A stretch of DNA of 64,000 bases. Source: an uncultured Pelagibacteraceae bacterium. Its GTDB lineage: Bacteria > Pseudomonadota > Alphaproteobacteria > Pelagibacterales > Pelagibacteraceae. Below the pieces are notes generated by a model. That model did not search any database. It saw only the letters and a list, made by a program, of their open reading frames with translations, and was not told where the DNA came from. The stretch's first letter is position 1. Each line of letters begins with the position of its first letter. Shown piece by piece: positions 9,973-21,976 of the stretch. The stretch covers positions 1 through 64,000 of the forward strand of contig CACLZS010000003.1 of the NCBI GenBank assembly GCA_902611465.1, written 5' to 3'. A program made the position numbers and the translations under genes.

Positions 9973-10345
9973 AAATCCAATATCGCCACATATACAAATT
10001 TATGACTGGCACATCTCTTCGTTAGTTTCGATATCACACAGAGTAACTGGTATAATAAACTTTATTACAGTAACTCTGATAGGTATTTGGATAGCGTCTT
10101 TATTATTAGGAGAGGAAAACTATGTATTTACTAATTTTTTCTTGTCATCTTTAGTTGGTAAATTTGTTTGTTTGGGAATTATTTGGTCTTTTACATTTCA
10201 AATGCTCAGCGAAATAAGGCATTTGATCATGGATTTAGGTTACGGATTTGAGCAAAAAACTACAAAAGTAACTGGATTAATAGTTCTGATTGGATCATTT
10301 CCTCTTACTGTTATAATTTTTCTCATAGGAAGGCACTTAATTTAA
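9962..10345 (+). CDS. sdhC: Succinate dehydrogenase cytochrome b556 subunit
   Basis: Membrane anchor of complex II that helps bind haem b and ubiquinone. The 127-residue protein has the family start SPHIQIYDWHISSLVSISHRVTG. The serine and arginine of the SISHRVTG region line the quinone site in known structures. Three hydrophobic helices are visible at about 30-52, 64-86 and 104-125, and the IRHLIMDLG motif carries a probable haem-ligand histidine. It overlaps asd by 11 bases and sdhD by one, so the order is asd-sdhC-sdhD-sdhA-sdhB. Confidence 0.95.
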   Translation: MENKNPISPHIQIYDWHISSLVSISHRVTGIINFITVTLIGIWIASLLLGEENYVFTNFFLSSLVGKFVCLGIIWSFTFQMLSEIRHLIMDLGYGFEQKTTKVTGLIVLIGSFPLTVIIFLIGRHLI

Positions 10346-10668
10346 TGGGATCTGTAACCAAGAAATGGCTTTTTCTAAAAGTAAGTTCTGCAATTTTACT
10401 ACCATTAATGCTGTGGTTTTCTATAAATTTGGCTTCTGTTTATGACAAAGGTTATAATGAATTACTTTTATTCATAACATCTCAACCATCTAAGTTCTTA
10501 TTTAGTCTTTTTTTGATTTTTGCATATTTTTTCTCAGCTTTAAGCATTAGTGAGGTTTTTGAAGATTATATTGAGGACGAAAAAATCAAAAATGCCGCAA
10601 ATAAATCATTAAATATCTTTGCTATAGTATTTCCATTAATAATAATTATCTTAGTATTTAATATATAG
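10345..10668 (+). CDS. sdhD: Succinate dehydrogenase hydrophobic membrane anchor subunit
   Basis: Second membrane anchor of complex II. At 107 residues it is a short, poorly conserved protein with three predicted membrane helices at about 14-32, 47-68 and 85-105. Identification rests mostly on size, topology and position between sdhC and sdhA. The loop [16 protein letters not shown] holds the DY pair often seen in SdhD near the quinone site. The usual helix-II haem-ligand histidine seen in some SdhD proteins is not obvious, which may mean that haem ligation differs from the E. coli enzyme. The gene overlaps sdhC by one base and ends two bases before sdhA. Confidence 0.88.
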   Translation: MGSVTKKWLFLKVSSAILLPLMLWFSINLASVYDKGYNELLLFITSQPSKFLFSLFLIFAYFFSALSISEVFEDYIEDEKIKNAANKSLNIFAIVFPLIIIILVFNI

Positions 10669-10670
10669 TT

Positions 10671-12446
10671 ATGAGTGCGTACAAAATTATTGATCATGAA
10701 TATGATGTAGTTGTTTTAGGTGCAGGTGGATCTGGACTAAGAGCAGCTGTTGGTCTAAGTGAGGCCGGTCTAAAAACGGCATGTGTATCAAAAGTATTCC
10801 CAACAAGAAGTCATACATCTGCAGCCCAAGGTGGTATTTCTGCAGCACTTGGAAATATGGGAGAAGATGACTGGAGATGGCACATGTATGACACAGTCAA
10901 AGGTGCTGATTGGTTAGGAGATCAGGATTCTATCGAATATTTATGTAAAGAAGCACCAGCTGCTGTTCTTGAATTAGAAAAGTATGGTGTTCCATTTAGT
11001 CGAACTGAGGAAGGAAAAATTTATCAAAGACCTTTTGGGGGTATGACAAAAAACTATGGAAATGAAACAGTTCAAAGAACATGTGCAGCAGCAGATAGAA
11101 CTGGACATGCAATACTTCACACATTGTATGGACAAGCTTTAAAGCACAATACCGAATTTTTCATTGAATACTTTGCGCTAGATCTAATAATGAAAGATGG
11201 AGCATGCAAAGGTATAATTGCTTGGAACCTCAATGATGGAACAATTCACAGATTTAAATCCCACACAACTATTATAGCAACAGGGGGTTATGGAAAAGTG
11301 TATTACTCAGCTACTTCAGCTCATACTTGCACTGGAGATGGTAATGCTATGGCCCTAAGAGCTGGATTACCTTTACAAGATATGGAATTTGTACAATTTC
11401 ATCCAACGGGAATATATGGTCATGGAACATTAATTTCCGAAGGTGTAAGAGGAGAAGGTGGTTATCTAGTAAATTCAAAAGGAGAAAGATTTATGGAGCG
11501 TTATGCTCCTAAAGCAAAAGATCTAGCATCTAGAGATGTTGTAAGTAGATCAATTGCAGTAGAAATTAATGAGGGTAGAGGTATTGGAAAAGAACAAGAT
11601 CATGTTCATCTTCACATTGATCATTTGGATCCAAAAGTTATAGATGAGAGACTTCCAGGAATATCAGAGGCTTCAAAATTATTTGCAAATGTTGATGTAA
11701 CTAAGGAACCTATACCAGTAGTACCTACAGTGCATTATAATATGGGTGGAATACCAACAAATTATAAAGCAGAGGTCCTTACATTAAATGGATCTGAGAA
11801 AACAGTACCTGGGTTAATGGCTATCGGAGAAGCAGCATGTGTTTCTGTCCATGGCGCAAATAGATTAGGTTCAAACTCACTAATAGATTTAGTAGTTTTT
11901 GGAAGAGCTGCAGCGAAAAGAGCAGCAGAGTTAGTAAAACCTGGAATGAAGCATGATGAAATTGATAAAAATGAAACGGATAGATGTTTAGATAGATTTG
12001 ACAAATTAAGAAACTCAGAGGGTTCAAATCCAACATCTGAACTGAGACTTTCAATGCAAAAAACAATGCAATCAAAGTGCGCTGTATTTAGAACTGAGAA
12101 AACATTAAAGGAAGGAGTTGATGAAATTAGAAAACCTTATGATGGGATGGACTCTCTTTCTGTAAAAGATAAGTCATTAATCTTTAATACTGATTTAGTT
12201 GAAACACTAGAATTTGACAACTTAATAAGACAAGCAATAACTACAATGGACTCTGCGTATCATAGAAAAGAAAGCAGAGGAGCTCATGCAAGAGAAGATT
12301 TTCCAAAGAGAGATGATGAGAATTATATGCAACACACTCTGTCTTGGTGTAATGGTTCAAAAACTAAAATTAATTACAGACCTGTTCATAGATCAACACT
12401 TACAAATGATGTACAATATTTCCCTCCACAGGAAAGAGTATATTAA
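10671..12446 (+). CDS. sdhA: Succinate dehydrogenase flavoprotein subunit
   Basis: Catalytic subunit with covalent FAD; it oxidises succinate to fumarate and passes electrons to SdhB. The dinucleotide site [14 protein letters not shown] is at about 14-27. [16 protein letters not shown] near 46-61 contains the histidine that carries the covalent flavin in this family. [28 protein letters not shown] and [11 protein letters not shown] supply the substrate-binding histidines and the catalytic arginine. At 591 residues the length is standard, and the C-terminus ends with the usual aromatic, basic tail. Its last base overlaps the sdhB ATG. Confidence 0.98.
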   Translation: MSAYKIIDHEYDVVVLGAGGSGLRAAVGLSEAGLKTACVSKVFPTRSHTSAAQGGISAALGNMGEDDWRWHMYDTVKGADWLGDQDSIEYLCKEAPAAVLELEKYGVPFSRTEEGKIYQRPFGGMTKNYGNETVQRTCAAADRTGHAILHTLYGQALKHNTEFFIEYFALDLIMKDGACKGIIAWNLNDGTIHRFKSHTTIIATGGYGKVYYSATSAHTCTGDGNAMALRAGLPLQDMEFVQFHPTGIYGHGTLISEGVRGEGGYLVNSKGERFMERYAPKAKDLASRDVVSRSIAVEINEGRGIGKEQDHVHLHIDHLDPKVIDERLPGISEASKLFANVDVTKEPIPVVPTVHYNMGGIPTNYKAEVLTLNGSEKTVPGLMAIGEAACVSVHGANRLGSNSLIDLVVFGRAAAKRAAELVKPGMKHDEIDKNETDRCLDRFDKLRNSEGSNPTSELRLSMQKTMQSKCAVFRTEKTLKEGVDEIRKPYDGMDSLSVKDKSLIFNTDLVETLEFDNLIRQAITTMDSAYHRKESRGAHAREDFPKRDDENYMQHTLSWCNGSKTKINYRPVHRSTLTNDVQYFPPQERVY

Positions 12447-13216
12447 TGGTTCAATTAAATTTACCTGCAAACTCAAAGGTAGAAAAAGGTCAATATTATA
12501 AAGATAAAACAGGTTCAAAAAACATTAGAAAAATAAATATTTATAGATGGGATCCATCTAAAAATGAAAATCCAAGACTTGATACCTATGAAGTTGATAT
12601 GGATAATTGTTCATCTAAAGTCCTTGATGTTTTAAACAAAATAAAAAATGAAATAGATCCTTCTATAGCTTACAGAAGATCTTGTGCCCATGGAGTTTGT
12701 GGATCTTGTGCGATGAATATGAATGGAAAAAATGGTTTAGCATGTACGAAGTCCCATTCTGAACTGGATGGAGATATTGATATTTATCCTTTACCACATC
12801 TAAAAGTCTTAAAAGATTTAATTGGTGATTTAAGTACATTATATAAACAATATGAGTCTGTTGAACCTTGGTTAAAAACCTCAAAAGTAAATGATAAAGA
12901 GAATATCCAATCTAAAAATGACAGAGCAAAATTAGATGGATTATATGAATGTATTATGTGTGCATGTTGTTCAACGTCTTGCCCAAGTTATTGGTGGAAC
13001 GGTGAAAAATATTTAGGTCCAGCTGTATTACTTCAGGCTTATAGGTGGATAATTGATAGTAGAGATGAAGATAGAAAAGAAAGACTTAAAAAAGTAGCTG
13101 ATGAACTTAAGCTTTATAGATGCCATACTATCTTGAATTGTACAAATGCTTGCCCAAAGGGCTTGAATCCTGCAAAAGCTATTGCAGAGATAAAGAAAAT
13201 GCTTGCAACGGCCTAA
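12446..13216 (+). CDS. sdhB: Succinate dehydrogenase iron-sulfur subunit
   Basis: Electron-transfer subunit of complex II with three Fe-S clusters. [17 protein letters not shown] plus the following Cys bind the [2Fe-2S] centre. [16 protein letters not shown] and [17 protein letters not shown] supply the ligands for the [4Fe-4S] and [3Fe-4S] centres and the quinone-site tryptophans. At 256 residues it is of normal size. It overlaps sdhA by one base; mmsA follows after 24 bases. Confidence 0.98.
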   Translation: MVQLNLPANSKVEKGQYYKDKTGSKNIRKINIYRWDPSKNENPRLDTYEVDMDNCSSKVLDVLNKIKNEIDPSIAYRRSCAHGVCGSCAMNMNGKNGLACTKSHSELDGDIDIYPLPHLKVLKDLIGDLSTLYKQYESVEPWLKTSKVNDKENIQSKNDRAKLDGLYECIMCACCSTSCPSYWWNGEKYLGPAVLLQAYRWIIDSRDEDRKERLKKVADELKLYRCHTILNCTNACPKGLNPAKAIAEIKKMLATA

Positions 13217-13240
13217 TTACTTAATTAAATAATTTCACTC

Positions 13241-14734
13241 ATGAATATAATCAAACATTTCATTGGTGGAAAAGTAATAGATGGTACTTCACAAAGAAAA
13301 GGACAAGTTTTTAATCCTGCTACTGGAGAGCAAGAATCAGAAGTTGTTTTAGCTACTAAATCAGATTTAGATAAAACAGTTGAAATTGCTAAGAAAGCCT
13401 TTGAGACATGGTCACTTAAGCCTGCACTTCAAAGAGCTAGGATAATGTTTAAGTTTAAAGAACTTATAGAAAAAAATTTTGATGAATTAACAAAGTTAAT
13501 TGTCTCTGAACATGGAAAAGTTTATGAGGATGCAAAAGGATCGTTAATAAGAGGATTGGAAGTTGTCGAGTTTGCATGTGGAATTCCTCATGTGCTTAAA
13601 GGTGAATTTTCTGAGAATGTTGGGACAAATGTTGATAGTTATTCCATGCGACAGCCTTTAGGTGTAGCTGCTGGAATAACACCTTTTAATTTTCCTGCAA
13701 TGGTGCCAATGTGGATGTTTCCATTAGCTATAGCATGTGGAAATACTTTTATTCTTAAACCATCAGAAAAAGATCCCTCATGTCCGATGAGATTAGCAGA
13801 ATTACTTCACGAAGCTGGTCTTCCTGCTGGAGTTTTTAATGTTGTCAACGGAGATAAAGAAGTTGTAGACGCTATACTTTCAAACAATGATATTAAAGCT
13901 GTAAGCTTTGTCGGATCAACACCTATAGCTAAATACATATATGAGAATGCTGCCAAAAATGAGAAAAGAGTTCAAGCATTAGGTGGAGCTAAAAATCATT
14001 TAGTGGTGATGCCCGATTGCGATTTAGAAGGAGCTGTAAATGGTCTAATGGGTGCTGCATATGGATCTGCAGGTGAAAGATGTATGGCTCAGTCTGTTGC
14101 TGTAGCAGTTGGTGATATTGGTGATGAGTTAGTATCTAGGTTAGTAAAAAAAGCTGAAGCATTAAAAATTGGTCCTGGTATGGATAAATCCTCAGAGATG
14201 GGTCCTCTTGTCACAAAACAACATTTAGAAAAAGTAAAAGGATATGTTGATTTAGGAGTAAAAGAGGGAGCTAAATTAGCTCTTGATGGTAGAGATCTAA
14301 AACTTCAAGGGTATGAAAATGGTTTTTATATAGGTGGATGTTTGTTTGATCATGTAACGACTGATATGAGAATTTATAAAGAAGAGATTTTTGGTCCTGT
14401 TCTATCAGTGGTAAGAGTAAAAACTTTTGAAGAAGCAACCAAAATGATAAATGAGCATGAGTATGGAAACGGTGTAAGTATTTATACTAGAGATGGTGAT
14501 GCAGGAAGAACTTTTGCAAGTAAAATCCAAGTTGGAATGGTTGGAATAAATGTTCCAATACCAGTTCCTATGGCATTTCATAGTTTTGGTGGATGGAAAA
14601 GATCATTGTTTGGAGATAGCGGAATGCATGGCATGGAAGGAATTAAATTTTATACAAAATTGAAAACCATTACCTCTAGATGGCCTTCAGGCATAAGGTC
14701 AAATCCTGAATTTATTATGCCAACTATGGAATAA
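13241..14734 (+). CDS. mmsA: Methylmalonate-semialdehyde dehydrogenase (CoA-acylating)
   Basis: CoA-dependent aldehyde dehydrogenase that turns methylmalonate or malonate semialdehyde into propionyl-CoA or acetyl-CoA with CO2 release. It acts in valine, thymine, beta-alanine or inositol breakdown. At 497 residues, the PFNFPAMVPMWMFPLAIACG segment near 149-168 and the catalytic Cys281 in GERCMAQS, in place of the usual GQxC of general ALDHs, mark the MmsA subfamily. KEEIFGPVLSVVR and the C-terminal SLFGDSGMHGMEGIKFYT are also typical. It lies between sdhB and mdh, four bases before mdh, so its acyl-CoA products would be made alongside TCA enzymes. The actual substrate cannot be told from sequence. 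Confidence 0.93.
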   Translation: MNIIKHFIGGKVIDGTSQRKGQVFNPATGEQESEVVLATKSDLDKTVEIAKKAFETWSLKPALQRARIMFKFKELIEKNFDELTKLIVSEHGKVYEDAKGSLIRGLEVVEFACGIPHVLKGEFSENVGTNVDSYSMRQPLGVAAGITPFNFPAMVPMWMFPLAIACGNTFILKPSEKDPSCPMRLAELLHEAGLPAGVFNVVNGDKEVVDAILSNNDIKAVSFVGSTPIAKYIYENAAKNEKRVQALGGAKNHLVVMPDCDLEGAVNGLMGAAYGSAGERCMAQSVAVAVGDIGDELVSRLVKKAEALKIGPGMDKSSEMGPLVTKQHLEKVKGYVDLGVKEGAKLALDGRDLKLQGYENGFYIGGCLFDHVTTDMRIYKEEIFGPVLSVVRVKTFEEATKMINEHEYGNGVSIYTRDGDAGRTFASKIQVGMVGINVPIPVPMAFHSFGGWKRSLFGDSGMHGMEGIKFYTKLKTITSRWPSGIRSNPEFIMPTME

Positions 14735-15703
<969 letters not shown>

Positions 15704-16864
15704 ATGAATATTCACGAGCACCAAGCAAAACAAATTCTAAAAAAGTATGGAGCGAATGTGCCCGAGGGAGTATTTGCATTTAATGTATCCGATCTTTTGC
15801 AAAAAACTAAAGAATTGAAAACTGATAAGTATGTTCTTAAAGCTCAAATTCATGCTGGTGGAAGAGGTAAGGCTGGCGGAGTAAAAATTGTTGATAATTT
15901 AGAAAATTTAGAAAAAGAAGCAAATATTTTGCTTGGCAAAAATCTAATTACTCATCAAACAGGACCTTTAGGTAGAGAAGTAAAAAGACTATATGTTGAG
16001 GAGGTATCTAATATTAGTAAAGAATTTTATCTTTCTTGCCTAGTTGATAGAGTAAGTTCAAAAATTGCATTTATTTCAAGTGATCAAGGAGGAATGAACA
16101 TTGAAGAAGTTGCCCAAAATACACCTGAAAAAATTTTAACAACTAAAGTCGATTTTAACCAAGAAATTTCCGAGATTGATTGTAAGAAAATTATTAAGGT
16201 TTTTGAATTAGACGATAATTCTGGTTCAGAAGCTATAAGCTTAATAAAAGCAATTTATAAATTGTTCATAGAAAATGATGCAAATTTAGTAGAAATTAAC
16301 CCACTTATTTTAACGAAAGAAAATAAAGTAGTTTGTCTTGATGCAAAAATGACATTTGATGAAAATGCATTATTTAAACATCCTGAGATACAAGAATTAA
16401 GAGACTATAATGAGGAAGAAGCCACAGAAATTGAAGCAAGCAAACATGACTTGGCATATATAAAATTAGATGGAAGTATAGGATGTATGGTAAACGGTGC
16501 AGGATTAGCAATGGCTACAATGGATATCATAAAGCTTTATGGTGAAGAGCCTGCAAATTTTTTAGATGTAGGAGGTGGAGCATCAAAAGAAAAAGTTTCT
16601 GCTGCATTCAAAATTATTTTATCAGATAAAAATGTTAAAGGAATATTGATAAATATTTTTGGTGGAATTATGAGATGTGATGTACTTGCGCAAGGTGTTG
16701 TAGATGCAGCAAAAGAAATTAAAATTAAAGTTCCGTTAGTAGTGAGATTAGCAGGAACAAACTTTGAAGAAGGAAAAAAGATATTAGAGAATTCTGGTTT
16801 AAAAATTATATCTGCAAATGACTTATCAGATGCTGCAAAAAAAGTTGTAGAGGCAATAAAATAA
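15704..16864 (+). CDS. sucC: Succinyl-CoA synthetase beta subunit
   Basis: Nucleotide-grasp subunit that with SucD converts succinyl-CoA to succinate with phosphorylation of ADP or GDP. It opens with [21 protein letters not shown]. The ATP-grasp lysine region [16 protein letters not shown] is near residues 46-61, and LVEINPLIL near 197-205 supplies metal ligands. The CoA-ligase part contains [13 protein letters not shown] and [17 protein letters not shown]. At 386 residues it matches the family. It abuts mdh and overlaps sucD by one base. Confidence 0.97.
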   Translation: MNIHEHQAKQILKKYGANVPEGVFAFNVSDLLQKTKELKTDKYVLKAQIHAGGRGKAGGVKIVDNLENLEKEANILLGKNLITHQTGPLGREVKRLYVEEVSNISKEFYLSCLVDRVSSKIAFISSDQGGMNIEEVAQNTPEKILTTKVDFNQEISEIDCKKIIKVFELDDNSGSEAISLIKAIYKLFIENDANLVEINPLILTKENKVVCLDAKMTFDENALFKHPEIQELRDYNEEEATEIEASKHDLAYIKLDGSIGCMVNGAGLAMATMDIIKLYGEEPANFLDVGGGASKEKVSAAFKIILSDKNVKGILINIFGGIMRCDVLAQGVVDAAKEIKIKVPLVVRLAGTNFEEGKKILENSGLKIISANDLSDAAKKVVEAIK

Positions 16865-17739
16865 TGTCAGTATTAATTGATAAAAATACAAAAGTAATTT
16901 GCCAAGGTTTTACAGGATCCCATGGTACTTTTCACTCTGAACAATCTATTAAATATGGAACAAACTTAGTTGGGGGCGTAACACCAAAAAAAGGTGGACA
17001 AATTCACTTAGAAAGACCGGTGTTTAACACAGTTAAAGAAGCAAAAGATGCTACTGGAGCGGATGCAACAATGATATATGTACCTGCAAAGTTTGCTTCA
17101 TCAGCCATCATAGAAGCTATAGATGCATCTATTGAATTAATTGTTTGTATAAGCGAAGGAATACCAATTCTAGATATGTTAAAAGTAAAAAAAAAATTAC
17201 AAAATTCTAAATCCAGATTAATTGGTCCAAACTGTCCAGGAATAATTACACCTAATGAATGTAAAATTGGAATAATGCCAGGCAATATTCATAAAAAAGG
17301 TTCAGTTGGAATTGTATCAAGATCAGGAACATTAACCTATGAGGCAGTTGCTCAAACAACCGAGAACAATCTTGGTCAATCAACATGTATAGGAATTGGT
17401 GGTGATCCAATTAATGGAACTAATTTCATTGATTGCCTTGATTTATTTTTAAATGACGATCAAACCGAGTCTATTTTAATGATTGGAGAAATAGGTGGAA
17501 CTGCTGAAGAAGAAGCAGCAGAATTTGTAAAAAATCACAAAATAAAAAAACCAATTGTTGGATTTATAGCTGGAGTAACTGCTCCACCAGGAAGAAGAAT
17601 GGGACATGCTGGTGCTATTATTTCAGGCGGCAAAGGAAATGCTGAAGAAAAGATAAAAAAAATGCAAGATTGCGGTATTACTGTTGCTAATTCTCCCTCT
17701 GATATTGGAAAAACGCTACTAAATAAATTGTCTAATTGA
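16864..17739 (+). CDS. sucD: Succinyl-CoA synthetase alpha subunit
   Basis: CoA-binding and phosphohistidine subunit of succinyl-CoA synthetase, 291 residues. The CoA-binding Rossmann region begins [37 protein letters not shown] and [13 protein letters not shown] occur mid-protein. The phosphorylated histidine is His248 in [16 protein letters not shown]. It overlaps sucC by one base. A 35-base gap follows before sucA, the widest spacing from mdh to lpd, and holds a possible internal promoter. Confidence 0.97.
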   Translation: MSVLIDKNTKVICQGFTGSHGTFHSEQSIKYGTNLVGGVTPKKGGQIHLERPVFNTVKEAKDATGADATMIYVPAKFASSAIIEAIDASIELIVCISEGIPILDMLKVKKKLQNSKSRLIGPNCPGIITPNECKIGIMPGNIHKKGSVGIVSRSGTLTYEAVAQTTENNLGQSTCIGIGGDPINGTNFIDCLDLFLNDDQTESILMIGEIGGTAEEEAAEFVKNHKIKKPIVGFIAGVTAPPGRRMGHAGAIISGGKGNAEEKIKKMQDCGITVANSPSDIGKTLLNKLSN

Positions 17740-17753
17740 TAACATTTTGTTTG

Positions 17754-17759
17754 TATAAT
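17754..17759 (+). promoter_or_regulatory. Possible -10 box upstream of sucA
   Basis: A perfect TATAAT preceded by TG lies in the 35-base sucD-sucA gap, about 15 bases before the sucA ATG. No good -35 hexamer stands at 16-18 bases; TTGTCT at 17728 is 20 bases away. In such an AT-rich genome a chance TATAAT is likely, so this is only a candidate internal start. Confidence 0.3.
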
Positions 17760-17774
17760 ATTTAAAGAATTAAT

Positions 17775-20657
17775 ATGTCAGCTTCCAAAAATCTTGAGTA
17801 CAAAAAAACTTCATTTTTAAATAAATCAAATAATGCATTTATTGAGCAAATGTATGTAAAGTTTATAAATAAAGATCCTAGTTTGCCAAAAGGTTGGAAA
17901 GAATATTTTCTCGATATAAGTGAAGATTTAGACTCTGTTGTTAGAGAAATAAAGGGTCCCTCTTGGAGTCCAAAAAAAGTAAAAATTAAAGAAAATATAG
18001 AATTTAAAAAAGAAGATTCCACTCTAAAAGTTAATCAAGCTGATGTAATAGATGGAAATAGTAATTCAATAAGAGCTGTTTCACTTATTAGATCTTATAG
18101 ACAAAGAGGACATCTACTTTCTAAACTAGATCCACTAGAAATAAGAGAAAGTGAATATTTAGATGAATTGCACCCTGAAAATTATGGTTTTAGTAAAAAA
18201 GATTATGATAAGCAAATATATTTAGATGGTGTTTTAAATAAAGAGTATTCAAACATAAGAGAAATTTTATCCATACTTAGAAAAACTTATTGTGGATCAG
18301 TTGGTTATGAATATATGCATATATCAAATCCAACAGAGAGAAAATGGTTTAGGGACAGAGTAGAAAAAGATGAAAATGCATTAAAATTTACAGAAAATGG
18401 TAAAAATGCAATTTTGAATAAATTAATTCAAGCTGAGGGATTTGAGAAATTTTTACATACAAAATATGTTGGTTCCAAAAGATTTGGTCTAGATGGAGGT
18501 GAAAGCTTAATTCCAGGTTTGGAGCAAATTATAAAAATTGGAGGCCAATCCAAGATTAAAGAGATTAAAATTGGAATGTCTCACAGAGGAAGACTAAATG
18601 TTTTAGCTAACGTCTTACAAAAATCATACAAAAGAATATTTAATGAATTTGCAGGTGAAATAAACAATACAGACGAGGATAGTGCTGGGGATGTGAAATA
18701 TCATTTGGGAGCTTCATCTGACAGAGAATTTGATGGAAATTCTGTACATGTGAGTTTAACAGATAATCCTTCGCACTTGGAAGCAGTTAATCCAGTTGTG
18801 CTAGGTCAGACTAGAGCAAAACAATTTTTTCATAAAGATACTGAAAGAAATAAAGTAATTCCAATTTTAATTCATGGAGATGCTGCTTTTGCTGGACAAG
18901 GTATTGTTGCCGAATGTTTTGCAATGTCGGGTTTACCAGGACACAATACAGGTGGAACTATTCATATAATAGTGAATAATCAAATTGGATTTACCACAAG
19001 CCCTAGGTTTGCAAGATCTTCCCCTCACCCATCAGATATTGCTAAAATGGTTGATGCACCTATCATCCATGTCAATGGAGATGACCCAGAAGCCGTTGTT
19101 TATGCCTCAAGAATTGCAACCGAATTTAGATTAAAGTTCAATCGAGATGTAGTAATTGACTTAGTTTGTTATAGACGATTTGGACACAATGAGGGAGATG
19201 AGCCATCATTCACTCAACCATTGATGTATAAAAAAATTAGATCGCATCAATCAACAGCGAATATATATGGATCTAAACTTATTAATGAAAATTTAATATC
19301 TAAAGAGGGTTTAAATGATCAAATTAAAAAATTTAAAGATCTTTTAGATGATCAATTTAAAACAGCTAAAGATTATAATCCAAAAATTGAATGGTTTGAA
19401 GGAGCATGGTCTAGCTATAAACCTAAAAAAGGGAAAGATAAAAGAGGAATTACTGGAGCAGATGAAAAAATACTTAAAAATATTTCAGATAAAATAAATG
19501 TTGTTCCATCTGAAATAAGTATTCACAAAACTATTAGCAAAATTTTGCAAAGTAGAAAAAAATCTGTAGACGATGGTTTAAATATTGACTGGTCTACTGC
19601 TGAATCATTAGCTTTTGGTTCATTATTAGATGAAGGTTTTCCAGTTCGATTTGTAGGACAAGATTCTGGCAGAGGAACATTCAGTCAGAGACATTCAGTT
19701 TTAAGAGACCAAACAAATAATTCTAGATATATTCCATTAAATAATATTTCAAAAAATCAAAAAAAATTTGAAATAGTTGATAGTTTTTTGTCAGAACTTG
19801 CAGTTTTAGGATTTGAATATGGATATAGTTTAGTAGAACCAAATACTCTTACTCTTTGGGAAGCTCAATTTGGTGATTTCGCAAATGGTGCACAAGTTAT
19901 AATTGATCAATTTATTGCATCTGGTGAAAGAAAATGGCAAAGAGCATCAGGTTTAGTAATGTTATTACCTCATGGTTATGAAGGTCAAGGGCCAGAACAT
20001 TCATCAGCTAGACTTGAAAGATTTTTACAAATGTGTGCAAATGATAATCTTCAAGTTATGAATTGTACAACTCCAGCAAATTATTTTCACGCTTTACGTA
20101 GACAAATGCATCGTGATTTTAGAAAACCACTTGTAATCATGACACCTAAATCTTTGTTAAGAAATAAGTTTTGTGTATCAACCATTGATGATTTTAGTAA
20201 GCAAACATCATTTCACCGAATAATGTGGGATCATGCATTAAGTGATCAATCTAAAAATTTTATTAAATTAAAAAAATCTAGTGAAATAAAAAAAGTTATA
20301 ATTTGTTCAGGAAAAGTATACTTCGATCTTTTAAATGCCAGAGAAAAATTAAAAAGAGATGATGTGGTAATGTTTAGAATAGAGCAACTTTATCCTTTTC
20401 CAGCAAAGAGTTTGGTAAAAGAACTTAAACCATATGCTAAAAATGCTAATTTTTATTGGTGTCAGGAAGAGCCAAAAAATATGGGCGCATGGTTTTCAGT
20501 GAGAGATTATATACAATGGACATTGGATACCATTAAAGCTAAAAATAATGAAATTTCTTATATTGGAAGAAGTCCTGATGCATCACCAGCCACTGGATAT
20601 GCTAAAAGGCATCAACTTGAGCAACAAGAAATTATAAATGAAGTATTTAATCAATGA
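17775..20657 (+). CDS. sucA: 2-oxoglutarate dehydrogenase E1 component
   Basis: Thiamine-diphosphate enzyme that decarboxylates 2-oxoglutarate and transfers the succinyl group to the SucB lipoyl arm. At 960 residues it has the standard length. The N-terminal segment contains [20 protein letters not shown]. The TPP/metal motif runs from [18 protein letters not shown] (from residue 368) to [17 protein letters not shown]. The second half contains [16 protein letters not shown] and [20 protein letters not shown], which bind cofactor and substrate. [17 protein letters not shown] is also diagnostic. It overlaps sucB by four bases, so the E1 and E2 subunits should be translationally coupled. Confidence 0.98.
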   Translation: MSASKNLEYKKTSFLNKSNNAFIEQMYVKFINKDPSLPKGWKEYFLDISEDLDSVVREIKGPSWSPKKVKIKENIEFKKEDSTLKVNQADVIDGNSNSIRAVSLIRSYRQRGHLLSKLDPLEIRESEYLDELHPENYGFSKKDYDKQIYLDGVLNKEYSNIREILSILRKTYCGSVGYEYMHISNPTERKWFRDRVEKDENALKFTENGKNAILNKLIQAEGFEKFLHTKYVGSKRFGLDGGESLIPGLEQIIKIGGQSKIKEIKIGMSHRGRLNVLANVLQKSYKRIFNEFAGEINNTDEDSAGDVKYHLGASSDREFDGNSVHVSLTDNPSHLEAVNPVVLGQTRAKQFFHKDTERNKVIPILIHGDAAFAGQGIVAECFAMSGLPGHNTGGTIHIIVNNQIGFTTSPRFARSSPHPSDIAKMVDAPIIHVNGDDPEAVVYASRIATEFRLKFNRDVVIDLVCYRRFGHNEGDEPSFTQPLMYKKIRSHQSTANIYGSKLINENLISKEGLNDQIKKFKDLLDDQFKTAKDYNPKIEWFEGAWSSYKPKKGKDKRGITGADEKILKNISDKINVVPSEISIHKTISKILQSRKKSVDDGLNIDWSTAESLAFGSLLDEGFPVRFVGQDSGRGTFSQRHSVLRDQTNNSRYIPLNNISKNQKKFEIVDSFLSELAVLGFEYGYSLVEPNTLTLWEAQFGDFANGAQVIIDQFIASGERKWQRASGLVMLLPHGYEGQGPEHSSARLERFLQMCANDNLQVMNCTTPANYFHALRRQMHRDFRKPLVIMTPKSLLRNKFCVSTIDDFSKQTSFHRIMWDHALSDQSKNFIKLKKSSEIKKVIICSGKVYFDLLNAREKLKRDDVVMFRIEQLYPFPAKSLVKELKPYAKNANFYWCQEEPKNMGAWFSVRDYIQWTLDTIKAKNNEISYIGRSPDASPATGYAKRHQLEQQEIINEVFNQ

Positions 20658-21976
20658 GTGAAAAAATTTTAGTGCCTACTTTAGGTGAAAGTATTACAGA
20701 AGCAACAGTTTCTAAATGGTTGAAAAAAGAAGGTGAAACAGTTGAGGCGGATGAAGCAATAGTTGAACTGGAAACTGATAAAGTAAATTTAGAAGTTCCG
20801 TCCCCTATTAGTGGGACATTATCAGAAATTAGTTTTAAAGATGGGGATACAGTTGAAGTTGGTGCTGTATTAGGCTCAATTTCTGAAGGGAATGTTGATA
20901 TTAAAAATGTACCCGAAAGCAAAAAACAACTTGAGGATAATGAAGAGAAAGAATTTAAAGATCAGAAAAGCAATGTAATTAATTTAGATATAGAAAAAAA
21001 ACCTCAAACTAAGTTAGAAGAACCATTAGTATTAACTGAAGATCGTTCAATGGAGCTATTAGAGGAAGAGCCTTTACTTTTAACTGAGGAAGTAGAAACA
21101 GAGGAAACCCCACAACAACCAATTATTCTTTCACCTGCAGTTAGAAAAATGGTTGCAGAAAAAAATATCAACTTAGATAATGTAAAGGGAACAGGCAAAG
21201 CAGGAAGAATTTTAAAAGGTGATCTAATTACAATGATGGGAGCCAACCCACAACCCAACCAGAGAAGAATTCAATACGGTGAAGAAGAAAGAATTAAAAT
21301 GACTCGTTTAAGGCAAACGATTGCAAAAAGATTAAAACAAGCTCAAGACAATGCAGCAATGTTAACTACTTTTAACGAGGTAGATATGTCTGGGATTATG
21401 GCAATGAGAAAAGACAACCAAGAAGATTTCAAAAGCAGATACGGAATAAAGCTAGGCCTAATGTCATTTTTTGTTAAAGCTTGTGTCGTTGGACTAAAAT
21501 TATTTCCAGCAATTAACGCTGAGGTTGAAGATCAAGACATAATTTATAAGAATTATTATAATATTAGTTTCGCTGTTGGAACTGAAAAAGGTTTAGTAGT
21601 TCCAGTGCTTAGAAATGCAGATGAGATGTCATTTGCTGAAATAGAAAAAGAAATAAAAAAATTATCTGAAAAAGCAAACACAGGTAGTTTAACAATTGAG
21701 GACTTACAAGGAGGCACGTTTACAATTAGCAATGGAGGTGTATATGGTTCCATGCTTTCAACACCAATATTAAACCCTCCTCAATCAGGTGTATTAGGTA
21801 TGCATAATATTGTTGAAAGACCTGTAAATGATAATGGTGAGATAAAAATAAAACCAATAATGTACTTGGCCTTGTCATATGATCATAGAATTATTGATGG
21901 AAAGGAATCCGTGTCGTTCTTAAAAACTGTTAAAGAAAATTTAGAAGACCCTAGAAGATTATTTTTAAATATCTAA
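20654..21976 (+). CDS. sucB: 2-oxoglutarate dehydrogenase E2 (dihydrolipoamide succinyltransferase)
   Basis: Core of the 2-oxoglutarate dehydrogenase complex; it moves the succinyl group from lipoyl to CoA. A single lipoyl domain (about 1-80) carries Lys43 in [10 protein letters not shown]. An acidic linker at about 90-150 contains two similar LVLTED/LLLTEE stretches. The peripheral E1/E3-binding domain follows at about 155-190 ([14 protein letters not shown]). The C-terminal catalytic domain ends with DHRIIDG, holding His411 and Asp415. At 440 residues it is slightly longer than E. coli SucB because of the linker. The neighbours sucA and lpd provide E1 and E3. Confidence 0.97.
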   Translation: MSEKILVPTLGESITEATVSKWLKKEGETVEADEAIVELETDKVNLEVPSPISGTLSEISFKDGDTVEVGAVLGSISEGNVDIKNVPESKKQLEDNEEKEFKDQKSNVINLDIEKKPQTKLEEPLVLTEDRSMELLEEEPLLLTEEVETEETPQQPIILSPAVRKMVAEKNINLDNVKGTGKAGRILKGDLITMMGANPQPNQRRIQYGEEERIKMTRLRQTIAKRLKQAQDNAAMLTTFNEVDMSGIMAMRKDNQEDFKSRYGIKLGLMSFFVKACVVGLKLFPAINAEVEDQDIIYKNYYNISFAVGTEKGLVVPVLRNADEMSFAEIEKEIKKLSEKANTGSLTIEDLQGGTFTISNGGVYGSMLSTPILNPPQSGVLGMHNIVERPVNDNGEIKIKPIMYLALSYDHRIIDGKESVSFLKTVKENLEDPRRLFLNI

